Assembly: GCF_001691415.1 (NCBI RefSeq)
Contig: NZ_LRRR01000001.1
Span: forward strand, 310,001-374,000
DNA: 64,000 bases
Direction: 5' to 3'
Source: Pararhodobacter sp. CCB-MM2
GTDB lineage: Bacteria > Pseudomonadota > Alphaproteobacteria > Rhodobacterales > Rhodobacteraceae
Part shown: piece by piece, positions 47,071 to 55,373 of the stretch
Numbering within the stretch: the first letter of the stretch is position 1
Layout: the number at the start of each line of letters is the position of its first letter
The notes under the pieces: model-generated
Seen by the model: the letters and a program-made list of their open reading frames with translations, nothing else
Database searches by the model: none
Told to the model about the DNA's origin: nothing
Made by a program: the position numbers and the translations under genes

Positions 47071-47100
47071 GCAATACAACCCGAAGGGCAACAAAGTCAA
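47071..47100 (-). promoter_or_regulatory. Promoter of rplU-rpmA
   Basis: Minus-strand TTGACT (plus 47095-47100), an 18-base spacer and TATTGC (plus 47071-47076). The leader of about 140 bases contains a CACCCCC/GGGGGCG hairpin near 47000 and could carry autogenous control; no known leader structure is claimed. Confidence 0.5.
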
Positions 47101-47178
47101 GGACTCAGAGCACTCCGCCCCTGCCCGGTCTGCGGATCCGCGCCCCTTGTTCTCAGGCCCGGACCCGCTGGTATGCCG

Positions 47179-47985
47179 TCAGATCAGGCTGCAGCTGTTG
47201 CGGCCGTAGGTCCGGCGAGAGACGCGGCACATCTGGTTGAACATCCGCTGGAAGTTGATGTCGTTGTTCACCCCCGACAGCGGCGACGCGCCTTGGATCT
47301 TCCATTGCGCATTGGTGAAACCCCAGGACGTCACAGCGAAAATGACATTACGGACCGTGTACTGCCCGAGGTTCGACGCCGAGTCCGAGATCGCGCCGAC
47401 GTTCGAAATGTGCGGACCGCCACTTGATCCGCCGCGCATTCCGGTGCCGTAGATGTAATCGCGGGTGGTCGAGCCCCCCACCGGATCGGGCATGCCAGCG
47501 ACCTCGACATGCTGGCTGACCGTCATCTCACCGCCGTCATAATAATTGCCCGGGAAGCCGAACTGCGACAGGAACCAGTAAGGCTGACGGCAATTCGAAT
47601 AGCAGAACGACAGATACCCAAGGCGCTGCCCCGGCAGCGTGCCGTTGTACCGGTTGAGCCGTGCCCCTTCCAGGCGCCCGCAAAGCGCGAGGCCGATGTC
47701 ATAGGCTTGATCGAGCCCGCCTCCGTTGAACCAGCCGCTCGTCGTCGACCAGCGCTCGATGCGGCAGCGTCCGAAACGCGGCGTCGCCGTGCCACCATCT
47801 GCATCGCTGTAGGTCGGATAAAAATAACCGTCCGAGTTGAAGTTGGCGCTGTCGCCGACCCAGCTGCCATTGTTGTCCGGATCCCCGTCATAGACGCAGT
47901 GTCCAGCCGTCACCAGAATGGCACGGGCGATGAGGGTCGCGGTGCAGGTATACCAGCCTCCGCCGGACACCTTCTGGAAATACAA
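47179..47985 (-). CDS. Trypsin-like serine protease, catalytic part behind an amber codon
   Basis: 268 codons in the same frame as the exported fragment at 48007-48492, from which only a TAG codon and seven sense codons separate it. It carries a chymotrypsin-fold triad: TAGHC (His near 29), AYDIGLAL (Asp near 96) and GGSSGGP (Ser near 187), with several Cys for disulfides. The nominal start is TTG without a ribosome-binding site and would remove the strand (RTIGRLYF) that normally begins the protease domain. It is therefore best read as the C-terminal part of one secreted protease gene interrupted by the stop. Confidence 0.75.
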   Translation of the reverse strand: MYFQKVSGGGWYTCTATLIARAILVTAGHCVYDGDPDNNGSWVGDSANFNSDGYFYPTYSDADGGTATPRFGRCRIERWSTTSGWFNGGGLDQAYDIGLALCGRLEGARLNRYNGTLPGQRLGYLSFCYSNCRQPYWFLSQFGFPGNYYDGGEMTVSQHVEVAGMPDPVGGSTTRDYIYGTGMRGGSSGGPHISNVGAISDSASNLGQYTVRNVIFAVTSWGFTNAQWKIQGASPLSGVNNDINFQRMFNQMCRVSRRTYGRNSCSLI

Positions 47986-48006
47986 CCGACCGATCGTCCG
48001 CTCAGG

Positions 48007-48492
48007 CTAGAAGGTCGGCCGTGGGAACTCGCGGTAGTCATTGTAGTGGTAAAGACTGTTGGCTTGGTTCTGGCCATAGTTCTGCGGGCCGATCCCGGCA
48101 TCCGCCAAGGCCGTTGCCAGGCTCTCGGACGCAGAAGTGCCATCCGCAGCGCGCAAGGTGTCTTCATCTACCGTGATCCGGATGCTGGCCCCTTGCTGAC
48201 CGCCATGAACCATGGGGCTGCCCGTCGCCATCATCGGTGCCGCTTGCGCCTGAGGGGCACCGGGCGCCGAGCGGCTGGCGAGGTCGAGAAGTTGCTCCAC
48301 CGGAATCGCGCCGCTCAGCATCGCTTCGAAATCCGCATCGGAGGATTGGGTGCCGATCTGCGCGCCGGTCGACGCGGAAGACGGTGCGGACATCGGAAAG
48401 TCCTGGGCAACGACCGGCGTCGCAAACATCGACGCGGCGCCAACAAAGCCCATGGCAAGCAGGTGTCCCGAGACACGGGATATCGAGGGCAT
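48007..48492 (-). CDS. Exported N-terminal (pro-region) fragment of the split protease
   Basis: 161 residues. A signal peptide (MPSISRVSGHLLAMGFVGAA, cleavage likely after PVVA at 29) precedes a Ser/Ala/Gly-rich, low-complexity region and ends in YHYNDYREFPRPTF before TAG. GGAG lies 7 bases before the ATG. The sequence continues in frame after the TAG as PERTIGRLYFQKVS and then the catalytic domain, so this is the signal and pro-segment of the protease encoded at 47179-47985 rather than an independent protein, unless the codon is a sequencing error. Confidence 0.7.
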   Translation of the reverse strand: MPSISRVSGHLLAMGFVGAASMFATPVVAQDFPMSAPSSASTGAQIGTQSSDADFEAMLSGAIPVEQLLDLASRSAPGAPQAQAAPMMATGSPMVHGGQQGASIRITVDEDTLRAADGTSASESLATALADAGIGPQNYGQNQANSLYHYNDYREFPRPTF

Positions 48493-48711
48493 GGCAAACT
48501 CCAAATTCGTTTGAAAGGACAACATCTGAATGAAACGGCGAGCGACAAATCGATCGCCCCGCAGCGACAGCTTATCACAACACACTCGACGTCTCAACGA
48601 AACCGACCCGGGAAAGTCATCACGATTTTTCCGATGGACCCCCTGTCAGCGCTTCGACTAGGGTGGGCGCGCGGTCCTTCGCCGCGGGTAATATGTCGGG
48701 TTTTCGGATAG

Positions 48712-50241
48712 ATGGCTGATCGTGCAACGCCTTCGCAACCGCGTGTCGGAGTGGTGATCCGGACCCGGGACCGTCCGGGTTTCGTGACCCGCGCCCTGCA
48801 GACGGTGCTGGATCAGACCTATCCCGATTGGTGCGTGGCCTTGGTCAACGACGGCGGTGACGCAAGCGTCTTGAGCGCCGCCATCCAGACCGCAGGGTTG
48901 ACGGACGCCTTCACGCCGGACCGCTTGCTGCGCCTCGACCTGCCTTCCTCGGTCGGTCGGTCCGAGGCCTTCAACCGCGGCGTCGCAGCCTTGACCACGG
49001 AGCTGGTCTGCTGCCTCGACGACGACGACACCTGGACAACCGACTATCTGACCTCGCTGACCGAATTCTATGACCGGACGCGCGCCGTCGCCCGCGATCT
49101 TGGTGGCGTCGCGGCCCTCGTGGTTGCGAAGCGCGAGGATCTGGTGATCGAGGATGGTATCGAGACCCTTGTACCGATGGGCGAAGAAGAGCTGCCGCAA
49201 GCCTTCCGGCGCCGCGACTTCTTCCTCGACCCGGTGGCCTATGTGACCTACCGCCATGACCTCTACCCGGTGCAATGGATGCTGGACCGGGCCAAGGTTC
49301 AGGCGGCGGGCGGCTTCCCGGCGGCGTTCAGCGTGATGGAGGATCGGGCCTTCATGACCCGCTTCCTGCAGCACTGGCGCCTGGCGATCCTTGACCGGCC
49401 GCTCGCCCATCACCATCGCCGCATCCGCCGCAAAGATGACACCGCGCAGAGCGTGGCGATGAACACGCTCGACAACCCGTCCTACGACTGGCGTCTCTAT
49501 TCGGACCTCGCCAAGGTGCCGCTCACCTCGCCTGAGGAGGCTTCCGATCCGCGGCTGGCGCGTCAGGGGGCCATGGTGCGCGCAGCCGCGGCAACAATCG
49601 TCAAGGAAATCAACGACGAGACCTCGGGCCTTTGGCACAAGGTCAACGGCGAGGGGCGCGAGGCACGTCATCGCTACGAGCGCCTTGAACAACGGCTCGG
49701 GATTGGTGAGCCCGTCCAGGCCGAAGCCCTCGCAGAGGCGCGGTGCTGGTCAGTTTGGGACGAGACGGGGCCTACGGACATGGGCTTTCCACTTGGCGTC
49801 GGAACGCCCTTCCTGAAACGTCTGACCTTGTCGATGGACGGGACGCCCCCCGGCATCCTGATGCACGGCTCGGCCTGGCAACGCCGCCTCGTGGTGCAAA
49901 TCCCCTCGACCGGCGATTGGTGTGCCTTGGAAGTGTCGCTGGAGGGACTGGCAAAGAAGGGCGAGGGGCTGCGCTGCGAGGTCGTCCTCAGTGCGCCACA
50001 CGGCTATCTGTTGGAGACCTCGCTGTCGCGCTACACCCGAGACCGTCTGGGCCGCAAAGCTCAGGGCTTCACAGAGAACTACGTCCACGCCCTGCCCCCC
50101 GGCCGTGCCGAGCGCATCGTCCGTGACTTCCCCGCAAGTCTTCTCGATGCCTCGGAGAAGCCGAAGCTGTCGATCGCCCTGCCCCGCATGGCCAATGATT
50201 TCCGCTTTGTCTGCCACGACCTCGTGGTAAGCCGTCTGTAA
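48712..50241 (+). CDS. Glycosyltransferase family 2 protein
   Basis: 509 residues. A GT-A domain occupies about residues 10-230: VGVVIRTRDRPGFVTRALQ, then VALVNDGGD and the metal-binding CLDDDDTW (near 103). From about 240 to the end is a long extension (including a helical segment and a beta-rich region with WQRRLVVQIPS) I do not recognise; it may bind an acceptor or a partner. No membrane segments. It opens a plus-strand run with an unknown, two sulfotransferases and a GT32-type protein, so it probably builds the glycan that they modify. Confidence 0.85.
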   Translation: MADRATPSQPRVGVVIRTRDRPGFVTRALQTVLDQTYPDWCVALVNDGGDASVLSAAIQTAGLTDAFTPDRLLRLDLPSSVGRSEAFNRGVAALTTELVCCLDDDDTWTTDYLTSLTEFYDRTRAVARDLGGVAALVVAKREDLVIEDGIETLVPMGEEELPQAFRRRDFFLDPVAYVTYRHDLYPVQWMLDRAKVQAAGGFPAAFSVMEDRAFMTRFLQHWRLAILDRPLAHHHRRIRRKDDTAQSVAMNTLDNPSYDWRLYSDLAKVPLTSPEEASDPRLARQGAMVRAAAATIVKEINDETSGLWHKVNGEGREARHRYERLEQRLGIGEPVQAEALAEARCWSVWDETGPTDMGFPLGVGTPFLKRLTLSMDGTPPGILMHGSAWQRRLVVQIPSTGDWCALEVSLEGLAKKGEGLRCEVVLSAPHGYLLETSLSRYTRDRLGRKAQGFTENYVHALPPGRAERIVRDFPASLLDASEKPKLSIALPRMANDFRFVCHDLVVSRL

Positions 50242-50277
50242 CCCCGCCATCCCCGCCGCAGAAAGGACACGGCCCGT

Positions 50278-51054
50278 ATGCTTGATGACGATCTGCCCGA
50301 TTTCGCCCTGCGTGGTGAAAAAGGCATCGACCTGTTCCACCGGATCGAGGATCGCACCCACAAGCGCGCGCGCTATCGTTGTCTGGCGACCGTGGAACCG
50401 GGCGAGCATCTGGTCATCCACGCGCCCGAGATGAAGCGCGACCCCGAGGCCCTGCTTCGAACCGCGACGGCCCTTGCCACCGATCCCATCGCGGCGCCGC
50501 TGTCGCTGACGGACCCCGAAAGCTGGCCGCGCGCGGTACGGGGCGCCGATCCGATCCGGCTGTTCCTCTACCTCGATTTCCTGCGCGCGTGGCAGGTGGC
50601 GGACATGGGCTCGGCCCGGCTGGAAGCGCAGGCTGCGTCCAGCCCCGGCGCCCTGCCCGTCGATCTCGGTCGCATCGCCGGCGCCATCGCCCCGGTGTTC
50701 GACTTCAACCGCCTTTCTCGGGGCATTGCGCTGACCCGCCTGCTGGTTCCGGTCCTTGCGGGCCGCGTTCGCGATCCCCGCTTCCGTGACGACAGCCACG
50801 GCGGCACCGGCTACGCCCTGCGCATGCTGGGTGACCTGTGCTTGCGGGGCGACCAGCCGGGGCTGGCGCTGGATTGCTTCGAAACCGCCGTTGCGGCAGG
50901 TGACAACCCCTTCCGCCGCCGCAAGGCCATCGAGGCCGCCCGCGCCGCACGGGATACCCAGGCCCTCGCCAAGCACCGGGAGGCCTTTGCCGCGCAATGG
51001 CCCCTGCCCGCGGATCTCGCGGCAGAGAATGACACCAAAGGAAATGCCGCATGA
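50278..51054 (+). CDS. Hypothetical protein of the sulfotransferase cluster
   Basis: 258 residues, soluble. The N-terminal 75 residues are mixed alpha/beta. The C-terminal third (YALRMLGDLCLRGDQPGLAL, then CFETAVAAGD) resembles a degenerate TPR repeat. I do not recognise a family. GAAAGGA precedes the ATG. Its stop overlaps the start of the first sulfotransferase (ATGA, 51051-51054), so it belongs to the same coupled operon and may be a scaffold. Confidence 0.65.
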   Translation: MLDDDLPDFALRGEKGIDLFHRIEDRTHKRARYRCLATVEPGEHLVIHAPEMKRDPEALLRTATALATDPIAAPLSLTDPESWPRAVRGADPIRLFLYLDFLRAWQVADMGSARLEAQAASSPGALPVDLGRIAGAIAPVFDFNRLSRGIALTRLLVPVLAGRVRDPRFRDDSHGGTGYALRMLGDLCLRGDQPGLALDCFETAVAAGDNPFRRRKAIEAARAARDTQALAKHREAFAAQWPLPADLAAENDTKGNAA

Positions 51055-51839
51055 GCCGCGAGAACGCCGTCGACATCCTGTGCATCGGTGCGCAGCGGGC
51101 GATGACCTCGTGGCTGCATCAGGCCTTGGCCGGCCATCCCGGCACCTGGACCTTTCCCGATTTCCATCCGGTGACCTCGTCTTCCAAGGAGGCGCATTAC
51201 TGGGACTGGAATCACAAACGCGGGCCGGATTGGTACCGGGTTCTGACGCGCCCCCTTGATGACCGGCTGAAAAGCCTCGATTTCACGCCAGAGTATGCCT
51301 TCCTGACCCCGGCCCAGATCGCCGAGTGCAAGGCGCTCAACCCGACCGCGCGGGTGATCTACATCCTGCGCGATCCCTTGGCCCGCGCCGTCTCGGGCAT
51401 CCGCATGCATACGATGTGGGCCAGCCACAACGCCAAGCCCGAGGATCTGACCATCCGCATGGATCAGGCCTTCCTTGACCGCTGCAAGAACGCGCGGATC
51501 TGGGAGCACGGGGCCATGGCCGCCAACCTGCGCCGTTGGCGCGCGCAATATCCCGACCTTCTGGTCCTGAATTACGAGACGCTGCGCGCCGATCCGCAGG
51601 CCGGCTACCGCGCGGTTCTGGATCACGCGGGCCTCGATTGGGGCGGGCTGGACGAGGCGACGCAAGCGACCCTCACCACCCGTGCCGCACGCCATGTCTG
51701 GGCCACGCCGCGCTATGGCTTCGAGCCCGATTGCCTCGATTTCCTGCACGGCGCGATGTGGCCGCTGCGAGAGGCCCTGCGCGAGGAAGCGCAGGTGACC
51801 TTCACCGAAGGCGACGCGTTGCTGGAGGCCTCCGCATGA
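51051..51839 (+). CDS. Sulfotransferase domain protein, copy 1
   Basis: 262 residues. The PAPS 5'-phosphosulfate loop reads CIGAQRAMTSWLHQAL (about 11-26; the common Lys-Ser/Thr pattern is replaced by Arg-Ala-Met-Thr-Ser) and the 3'-phosphate motif YILRDPLARAVSGIRMH lies near 103-119. It transfers sulfate from PAPS to an acceptor, likely a glycan given the neighbours. It is cytoplasmic, with no signal or anchor. Four-base overlaps on both sides couple it to the unknown and to copy 2. Residues QIAECKALNPTARV and beyond are identical to copy 2. Confidence 0.85.
   Translation: MSRENAVDILCIGAQRAMTSWLHQALAGHPGTWTFPDFHPVTSSSKEAHYWDWNHKRGPDWYRVLTRPLDDRLKSLDFTPEYAFLTPAQIAECKALNPTARVIYILRDPLARAVSGIRMHTMWASHNAKPEDLTIRMDQAFLDRCKNARIWEHGAMAANLRRWRAQYPDLLVLNYETLRADPQAGYRAVLDHAGLDWGGLDEATQATLTTRAARHVWATPRYGFEPDCLDFLHGAMWPLREALREEAQVTFTEGDALLEASA
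51315..51394 (+). repeat. 80-base near-identical block, copy 1
   Basis: Matches 52103-52182 with two differences, both at synonymous third positions. It encodes the stretch from QIAECK to ARAVS around the 3'-phosphate-binding motif of the sulfotransferase. Confidence 0.85.
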
Positions 51840-52606
51840 CGCGCGAGAACATCACCGACATCCTGTGCATCGGCTGCCAGAAGGGCTCGACCTCGTGGCT
51901 GCATTCGGTGCTGAACTCGCACCCCAAGACGCACAGCTTTCCGAACAGCGAACCCGTGACCTCGACGGTCAAGGAGGCGCATTTCTGGGATTGGAACCAT
52001 CATCGCGGGGTCGAATGGTATCGCGAGCTGATGACCCCGCCCGTGGACCCCTCGATGCTGTCGATGGATTTCACCCCGGAATACGCCTATCTGACCAAGG
52101 ATCAGATCGCCGAGTGCAAGGCGCTGAACCCGACCGCTCGGGTGATCTACATCCTGCGCGATCCCTTGGCCCGCGCCGTCTCCGCGCTTCGCATGCATAT
52201 GCTGTGGCGCTACGGTAAGGATCATGCCGAGCCGCTGCACCGCGACGAGGCCTTCTTCAGCCTGATGCGCGACGCCAAGCTGGCCCTGCATGGCGATTAC
52301 CTGCGGAACGTGACCCGGTGGCGGGCGCAGTATCCGGACCTCATCTTGCTGAATTACGAGGATTTTCACACCGACCGCGCCGGCAGTGTCGAGGCCATCT
52401 ATCGAACCCTCGGCCTCGATCTGGCTGAGGCCAATTCGGAGCGGATCGCGCGGCTGATGGGCTCGAAGGTCTGGGCCTCCGAGAGATTCCCGATGGATCG
52501 CGCCGTGCTGATGTTCCTCCAGGGCCTGACATGGCGCTTCCGTCTGGATTGCGAGCGCGAACTCGGCATGCGCTTTGCCGAGGGCGAGCGCCTTTTGTCC
52601 GAATGA
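51836..52606 (+). CDS. Sulfotransferase domain protein, copy 2
   Basis: 256 residues, a tandem paralogue of the gene before it. The 5' loop is CIGCQKGSTSWLHSVL, closer to the canonical GxQKxGTT pattern than in copy 1, and the 3' motif YILRDPLARAVSALRMH is nearly the same. EAHFWDWNHHRGVEWYRELM is shared in form with copy 1. The acceptor is presumably related but may differ in position. ATGA overlaps occur at both ends (51836-51839 and 52603-52606). Confidence 0.87.
   Translation: MTRENITDILCIGCQKGSTSWLHSVLNSHPKTHSFPNSEPVTSTVKEAHFWDWNHHRGVEWYRELMTPPVDPSMLSMDFTPEYAYLTKDQIAECKALNPTARVIYILRDPLARAVSALRMHMLWRYGKDHAEPLHRDEAFFSLMRDAKLALHGDYLRNVTRWRAQYPDLILLNYEDFHTDRAGSVEAIYRTLGLDLAEANSERIARLMGSKVWASERFPMDRAVLMFLQGLTWRFRLDCERELGMRFAEGERLLSE
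52103..52182 (+). repeat. 80-base near-identical block, copy 2
   Basis: Second copy of the block at 51315-51394, offset by 788 bases. Flanking sequence diverges sharply, including at third positions. Confidence 0.85.
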
Positions 52607-54672
52607 CGCCCGAGGCGCTGGCCCGGCAGCTTTGGTCCGGCCCCTTGCCGGACCCGTCCGCGCCGGGTCGCGCGCTGCTCGGCCGCGCGGATTATCCGGC
52701 GGTTCTGGCGCAGGCGCGGGTGCTGACGCGGATGGGCCTGACGGTCGATCTGCCCGCGCTGCAGGCGGCCTTCCCATGGTCCGTTGATCTGGCATGGCTG
52801 TCCGTGCCCGCCGCGCGCGACGCCGCCCCCTTGCAGCGCGCCGTTACCACCGAGGGCCGCCGCTTCGGTGCGCTGGGCTGGGCGCTGTGGTCACTGGGCC
52901 AACCGGCCGAGGCGCTGGCGGTAATGGAAGGCCTGAACCCCGATGCGCCCAGCCATGCCGAGGACATCCTCGCCCGCGCCGAACTGCGCATCCTCGCCGG
53001 CGAAGATCCCGGCCCGCTTCCAGCGTCACACGCCCATCGCCTTGGCCTGTTGCAGATCTACCGCCAGAAGGGTGCCGCCGCGCTGAGCGAGCAGCTCCGC
53101 CGAGACAAAGCCACTCTCCCGCCGCAGCCCGCCCTGTGGACATGGCTCTGCGACGTCTTCCTAACCGAATTGGACATCCCCGCAGCCCAAGACGCCCTGA
53201 CGTCCTTCGCAGATCATTGCCCGGATCACCCCGCACTTCCGTTGCTGCGTATCCGGCTCTCGCTCGCCCGCGAAGACCACGGCGACGCGCGTGCACAATT
53301 GACCGCGCTGGATGACGCCGACACCCCTTGGACCTGGCCCCTGCGCCGGCACCTCCTGCATCTTCGCTGCCTCGGTGCCGAGATCGCCACAAGTCCAGAC
53401 GCCGACTACGCCCCTCTCCGCGCCCATGCCGAGGCCGCGAGCCGCCTGTTCCCCCGCGACCGGGCGCTGGGCGCGGCGCTGCTCTCCGCCCGCGAACTGA
53501 CCGAGGATTGGGACGCCCTCGCGGCCACCCTGCCCGACCATCCCGACCCGCGCGCCGCCGCCGTCACCTTCCTGCGCCTCGGGCTGCCGGATGCCGCTCT
53601 GGAGCGCCTGAACCACGCCCCACCCTTGCCGCCTGACGAGGCCTACCGTCTCCGTCAACGCCGCGCCGAGGCGCTCAAGATGGCGGGCCGCCCCCTCGAC
53701 GCCGCCGAAGCACTGGGCCCGACGCCGTTCGCCGCGCCCTTGGCCGCCGATCACGCCTATTGGCGGGCCGAGATCGCCCTCGCATCCCGCGACCTCCCCG
53801 CCGCCAATGCTGCCTTGTCCCTGGCTTTGACAGCCTTTCCCAACCGCATGGGACTGCACCTCAGCGCCGCCCGGATGGCGTTCCTGCAGGGCGATGACAG
53901 CCGATGCGCCGATCACCTCGCCCGGTTCCGCAGCCTGAAATCCACCCAGACCGGCCAACCGGTTGAGGATGACCTGCGCGACCTCATCACGAGGGACGCG
54001 GCCACCGCGCCGGACGGCCCCGGCCAAGCTGCCCGCCGTTTCGCGCTGGCCCCGCCGGCCTTCACGCCTGACCCCAGCGCCCAGATCCCCCGACAGATTG
54101 CGCATTATTGGGAAGGCCCCCGCCCGCCGGGGCTGGATCGCAGCCTGTGCGCTTGGGCAGACCTCTACCCGCAACGCCTGTTCGACGCGGCCTCGGCCCG
54201 CACTTGGCTGGAGGCCCATACCACGTTGGCCCCCTTGTTCGACCGGCTCACCAGCGCCGCCACCCGCGCGGACCTGTTCCGGCTGGCGCTGCTGGCGCAG
54301 GACGGCGGCCTGTTCGCCGATCTCGACGAATATCCCCGCGCGCTGGTCGAGGACTGGCTTATCGGTGCGCGCAGCGTTCTGGTGATCGAGGAGGGCCACG
54401 GCACGCTGGCCAACAACTTCCTCGCGACAGAGCCTCGGAACCCCCTGTTCATCCACCTGCGCGACAGCGTGGCGGACCGCCTGAGCACGCTCCTTGACCG
54501 GGGCGAAACACCCTATCCGTGGTGGGACGCCGGGCCTGCGATGCTGACCCGCGCCGCCGCACGGGTGCCGCTCACCCAAGGGCGCCGCTTCCTCAGCCAA
54601 CCCGAATACCTGCAGCGCGTCGCCACCAATCTGCCCTTGGGCCACAAGCGCAGCCCGGATCACTGGCGTTAG
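52603..54672 (+). CDS. TPR-like protein with GT32-type glycosyltransferase domain
   Basis: 689 residues. The first 460 are Ala/Leu-rich helical repeats of TPR character (for example LGWALWSLGQPAEALAVMEG). The last part begins QIPRQIAHYWEGPRPPGLDR, continues ATRADLFRLALLAQDGGLFA and DLDEYPRAL (acidic DxD near residue 573), the signature of the glycosyltransferase sugar-binding region with DXD motif (PF04488, Och1/GT32-like). Fusion of a repeat array with a GT suggests a protein acceptor or complex assembly. The start overlaps the copy 2 stop by four bases. Confidence 0.82.
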   Translation: MTPEALARQLWSGPLPDPSAPGRALLGRADYPAVLAQARVLTRMGLTVDLPALQAAFPWSVDLAWLSVPAARDAAPLQRAVTTEGRRFGALGWALWSLGQPAEALAVMEGLNPDAPSHAEDILARAELRILAGEDPGPLPASHAHRLGLLQIYRQKGAAALSEQLRRDKATLPPQPALWTWLCDVFLTELDIPAAQDALTSFADHCPDHPALPLLRIRLSLAREDHGDARAQLTALDDADTPWTWPLRRHLLHLRCLGAEIATSPDADYAPLRAHAEAASRLFPRDRALGAALLSARELTEDWDALAATLPDHPDPRAAAVTFLRLGLPDAALERLNHAPPLPPDEAYRLRQRRAEALKMAGRPLDAAEALGPTPFAAPLAADHAYWRAEIALASRDLPAANAALSLALTAFPNRMGLHLSAARMAFLQGDDSRCADHLARFRSLKSTQTGQPVEDDLRDLITRDAATAPDGPGQAARRFALAPPAFTPDPSAQIPRQIAHYWEGPRPPGLDRSLCAWADLYPQRLFDAASARTWLEAHTTLAPLFDRLTSAATRADLFRLALLAQDGGLFADLDEYPRALVEDWLIGARSVLVIEEGHGTLANNFLATEPRNPLFIHLRDSVADRLSTLLDRGETPYPWWDAGPAMLTRAAARVPLTQGRRFLSQPEYLQRVATNLPLGHKRSPDHWR

Positions 54673-54740
54673 CCCGCTTTCCCGCCGATCCACCCGGTGC
54701 GCCACTGGACAGAATCGTCCCGGCGTGGCCCAATCAAACC

Positions 54741-55373
54741 ATGGAGAAACCTGATCTTTCCGGCGCCTATGCGCTGACGGGACCCGAATCCGTTCGCCAA
54801 CTCTATGCCGACTGGGCCGAGACCTATGACGAGGATTTCGCCCAAGGCATGGACTACCGCCTGCCGGCCGAGGTTGCCGCCGCCTTCCTGCGTGCAGGCC
54901 CGCCCGCGGGGCCGATCCTTGATGTCGGTGCCGGCACGGGGCTTCTGGCCGCAGCCCTGCGCGGGCTGGGCCACGCGGGCCCCATCGACGGCATCGACCT
55001 GTCGCAGGAGATGCTGGCGCAAGCCCGGCGCAAGGGCGTCTACCGCGACCTGACCATCGCCGATGTCACCCGCCCGCTGCCCTTGGGCGGCTATGCCGGC
55101 ATCACCTCTTCGGGCACCTTCACCCACGGCCATGTCGGCCCCGAGGCGCTGGAGCCGATGCTCGGCGCGCTGATCTCCGGCGCGGTGGTCGCGCTGTCGA
55201 TCAACCAGCAGGTCTGGGATCGTCTGGGCTTTGGTCCGGCCTTCGCGACGCTGGGGAACCGCATTCGCGACCTTGACCAACACGAGGTCGCCATTTACGG
55301 GCAGGCCGCGAGAGATCGCGACCCTTCCCACGCCGGTGACACGGCCCTGATCGTTACCTTCCGCAAAGCATGA
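54741..55373 (+). CDS. Class I SAM-dependent methyltransferase
   Basis: 210 residues. Motif I is ILDVGAGTGLLA (about 59-70), followed by IDGIDLSQEMLAQAR. The N-terminus (VRQLYADWAETYDEDF) resembles WBSCR27-like small-molecule methyltransferases. It lacks membrane or DNA-binding elements. It starts 68 bases after the GT32-type gene and overlaps the kinase gene by four bases (ATGA, 55370-55373). Its substrate may be a sugar of the same pathway or unrelated. Confidence 0.85.
   Translation: MEKPDLSGAYALTGPESVRQLYADWAETYDEDFAQGMDYRLPAEVAAAFLRAGPPAGPILDVGAGTGLLAAALRGLGHAGPIDGIDLSQEMLAQARRKGVYRDLTIADVTRPLPLGGYAGITSSGTFTHGHVGPEALEPMLGALISGAVVALSINQQVWDRLGFGPAFATLGNRIRDLDQHEVAIYGQAARDRDPSHAGDTALIVTFRKA

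Noticed and set aside
47179-47985. Treating the protease catalytic part as an independent gene starting at the TTG at 47985
   Set aside because: No ribosome-binding site, and the sequence just before it, in frame and across the TAG, encodes the expected first strand of the protease domain.
53161-54705. 514-codon minus-strand frame opposite the TPR/GT32 gene
   Set aside because: No recognisable domain; the plus-strand gene has the DxD motif and a start coupled to the preceding gene.
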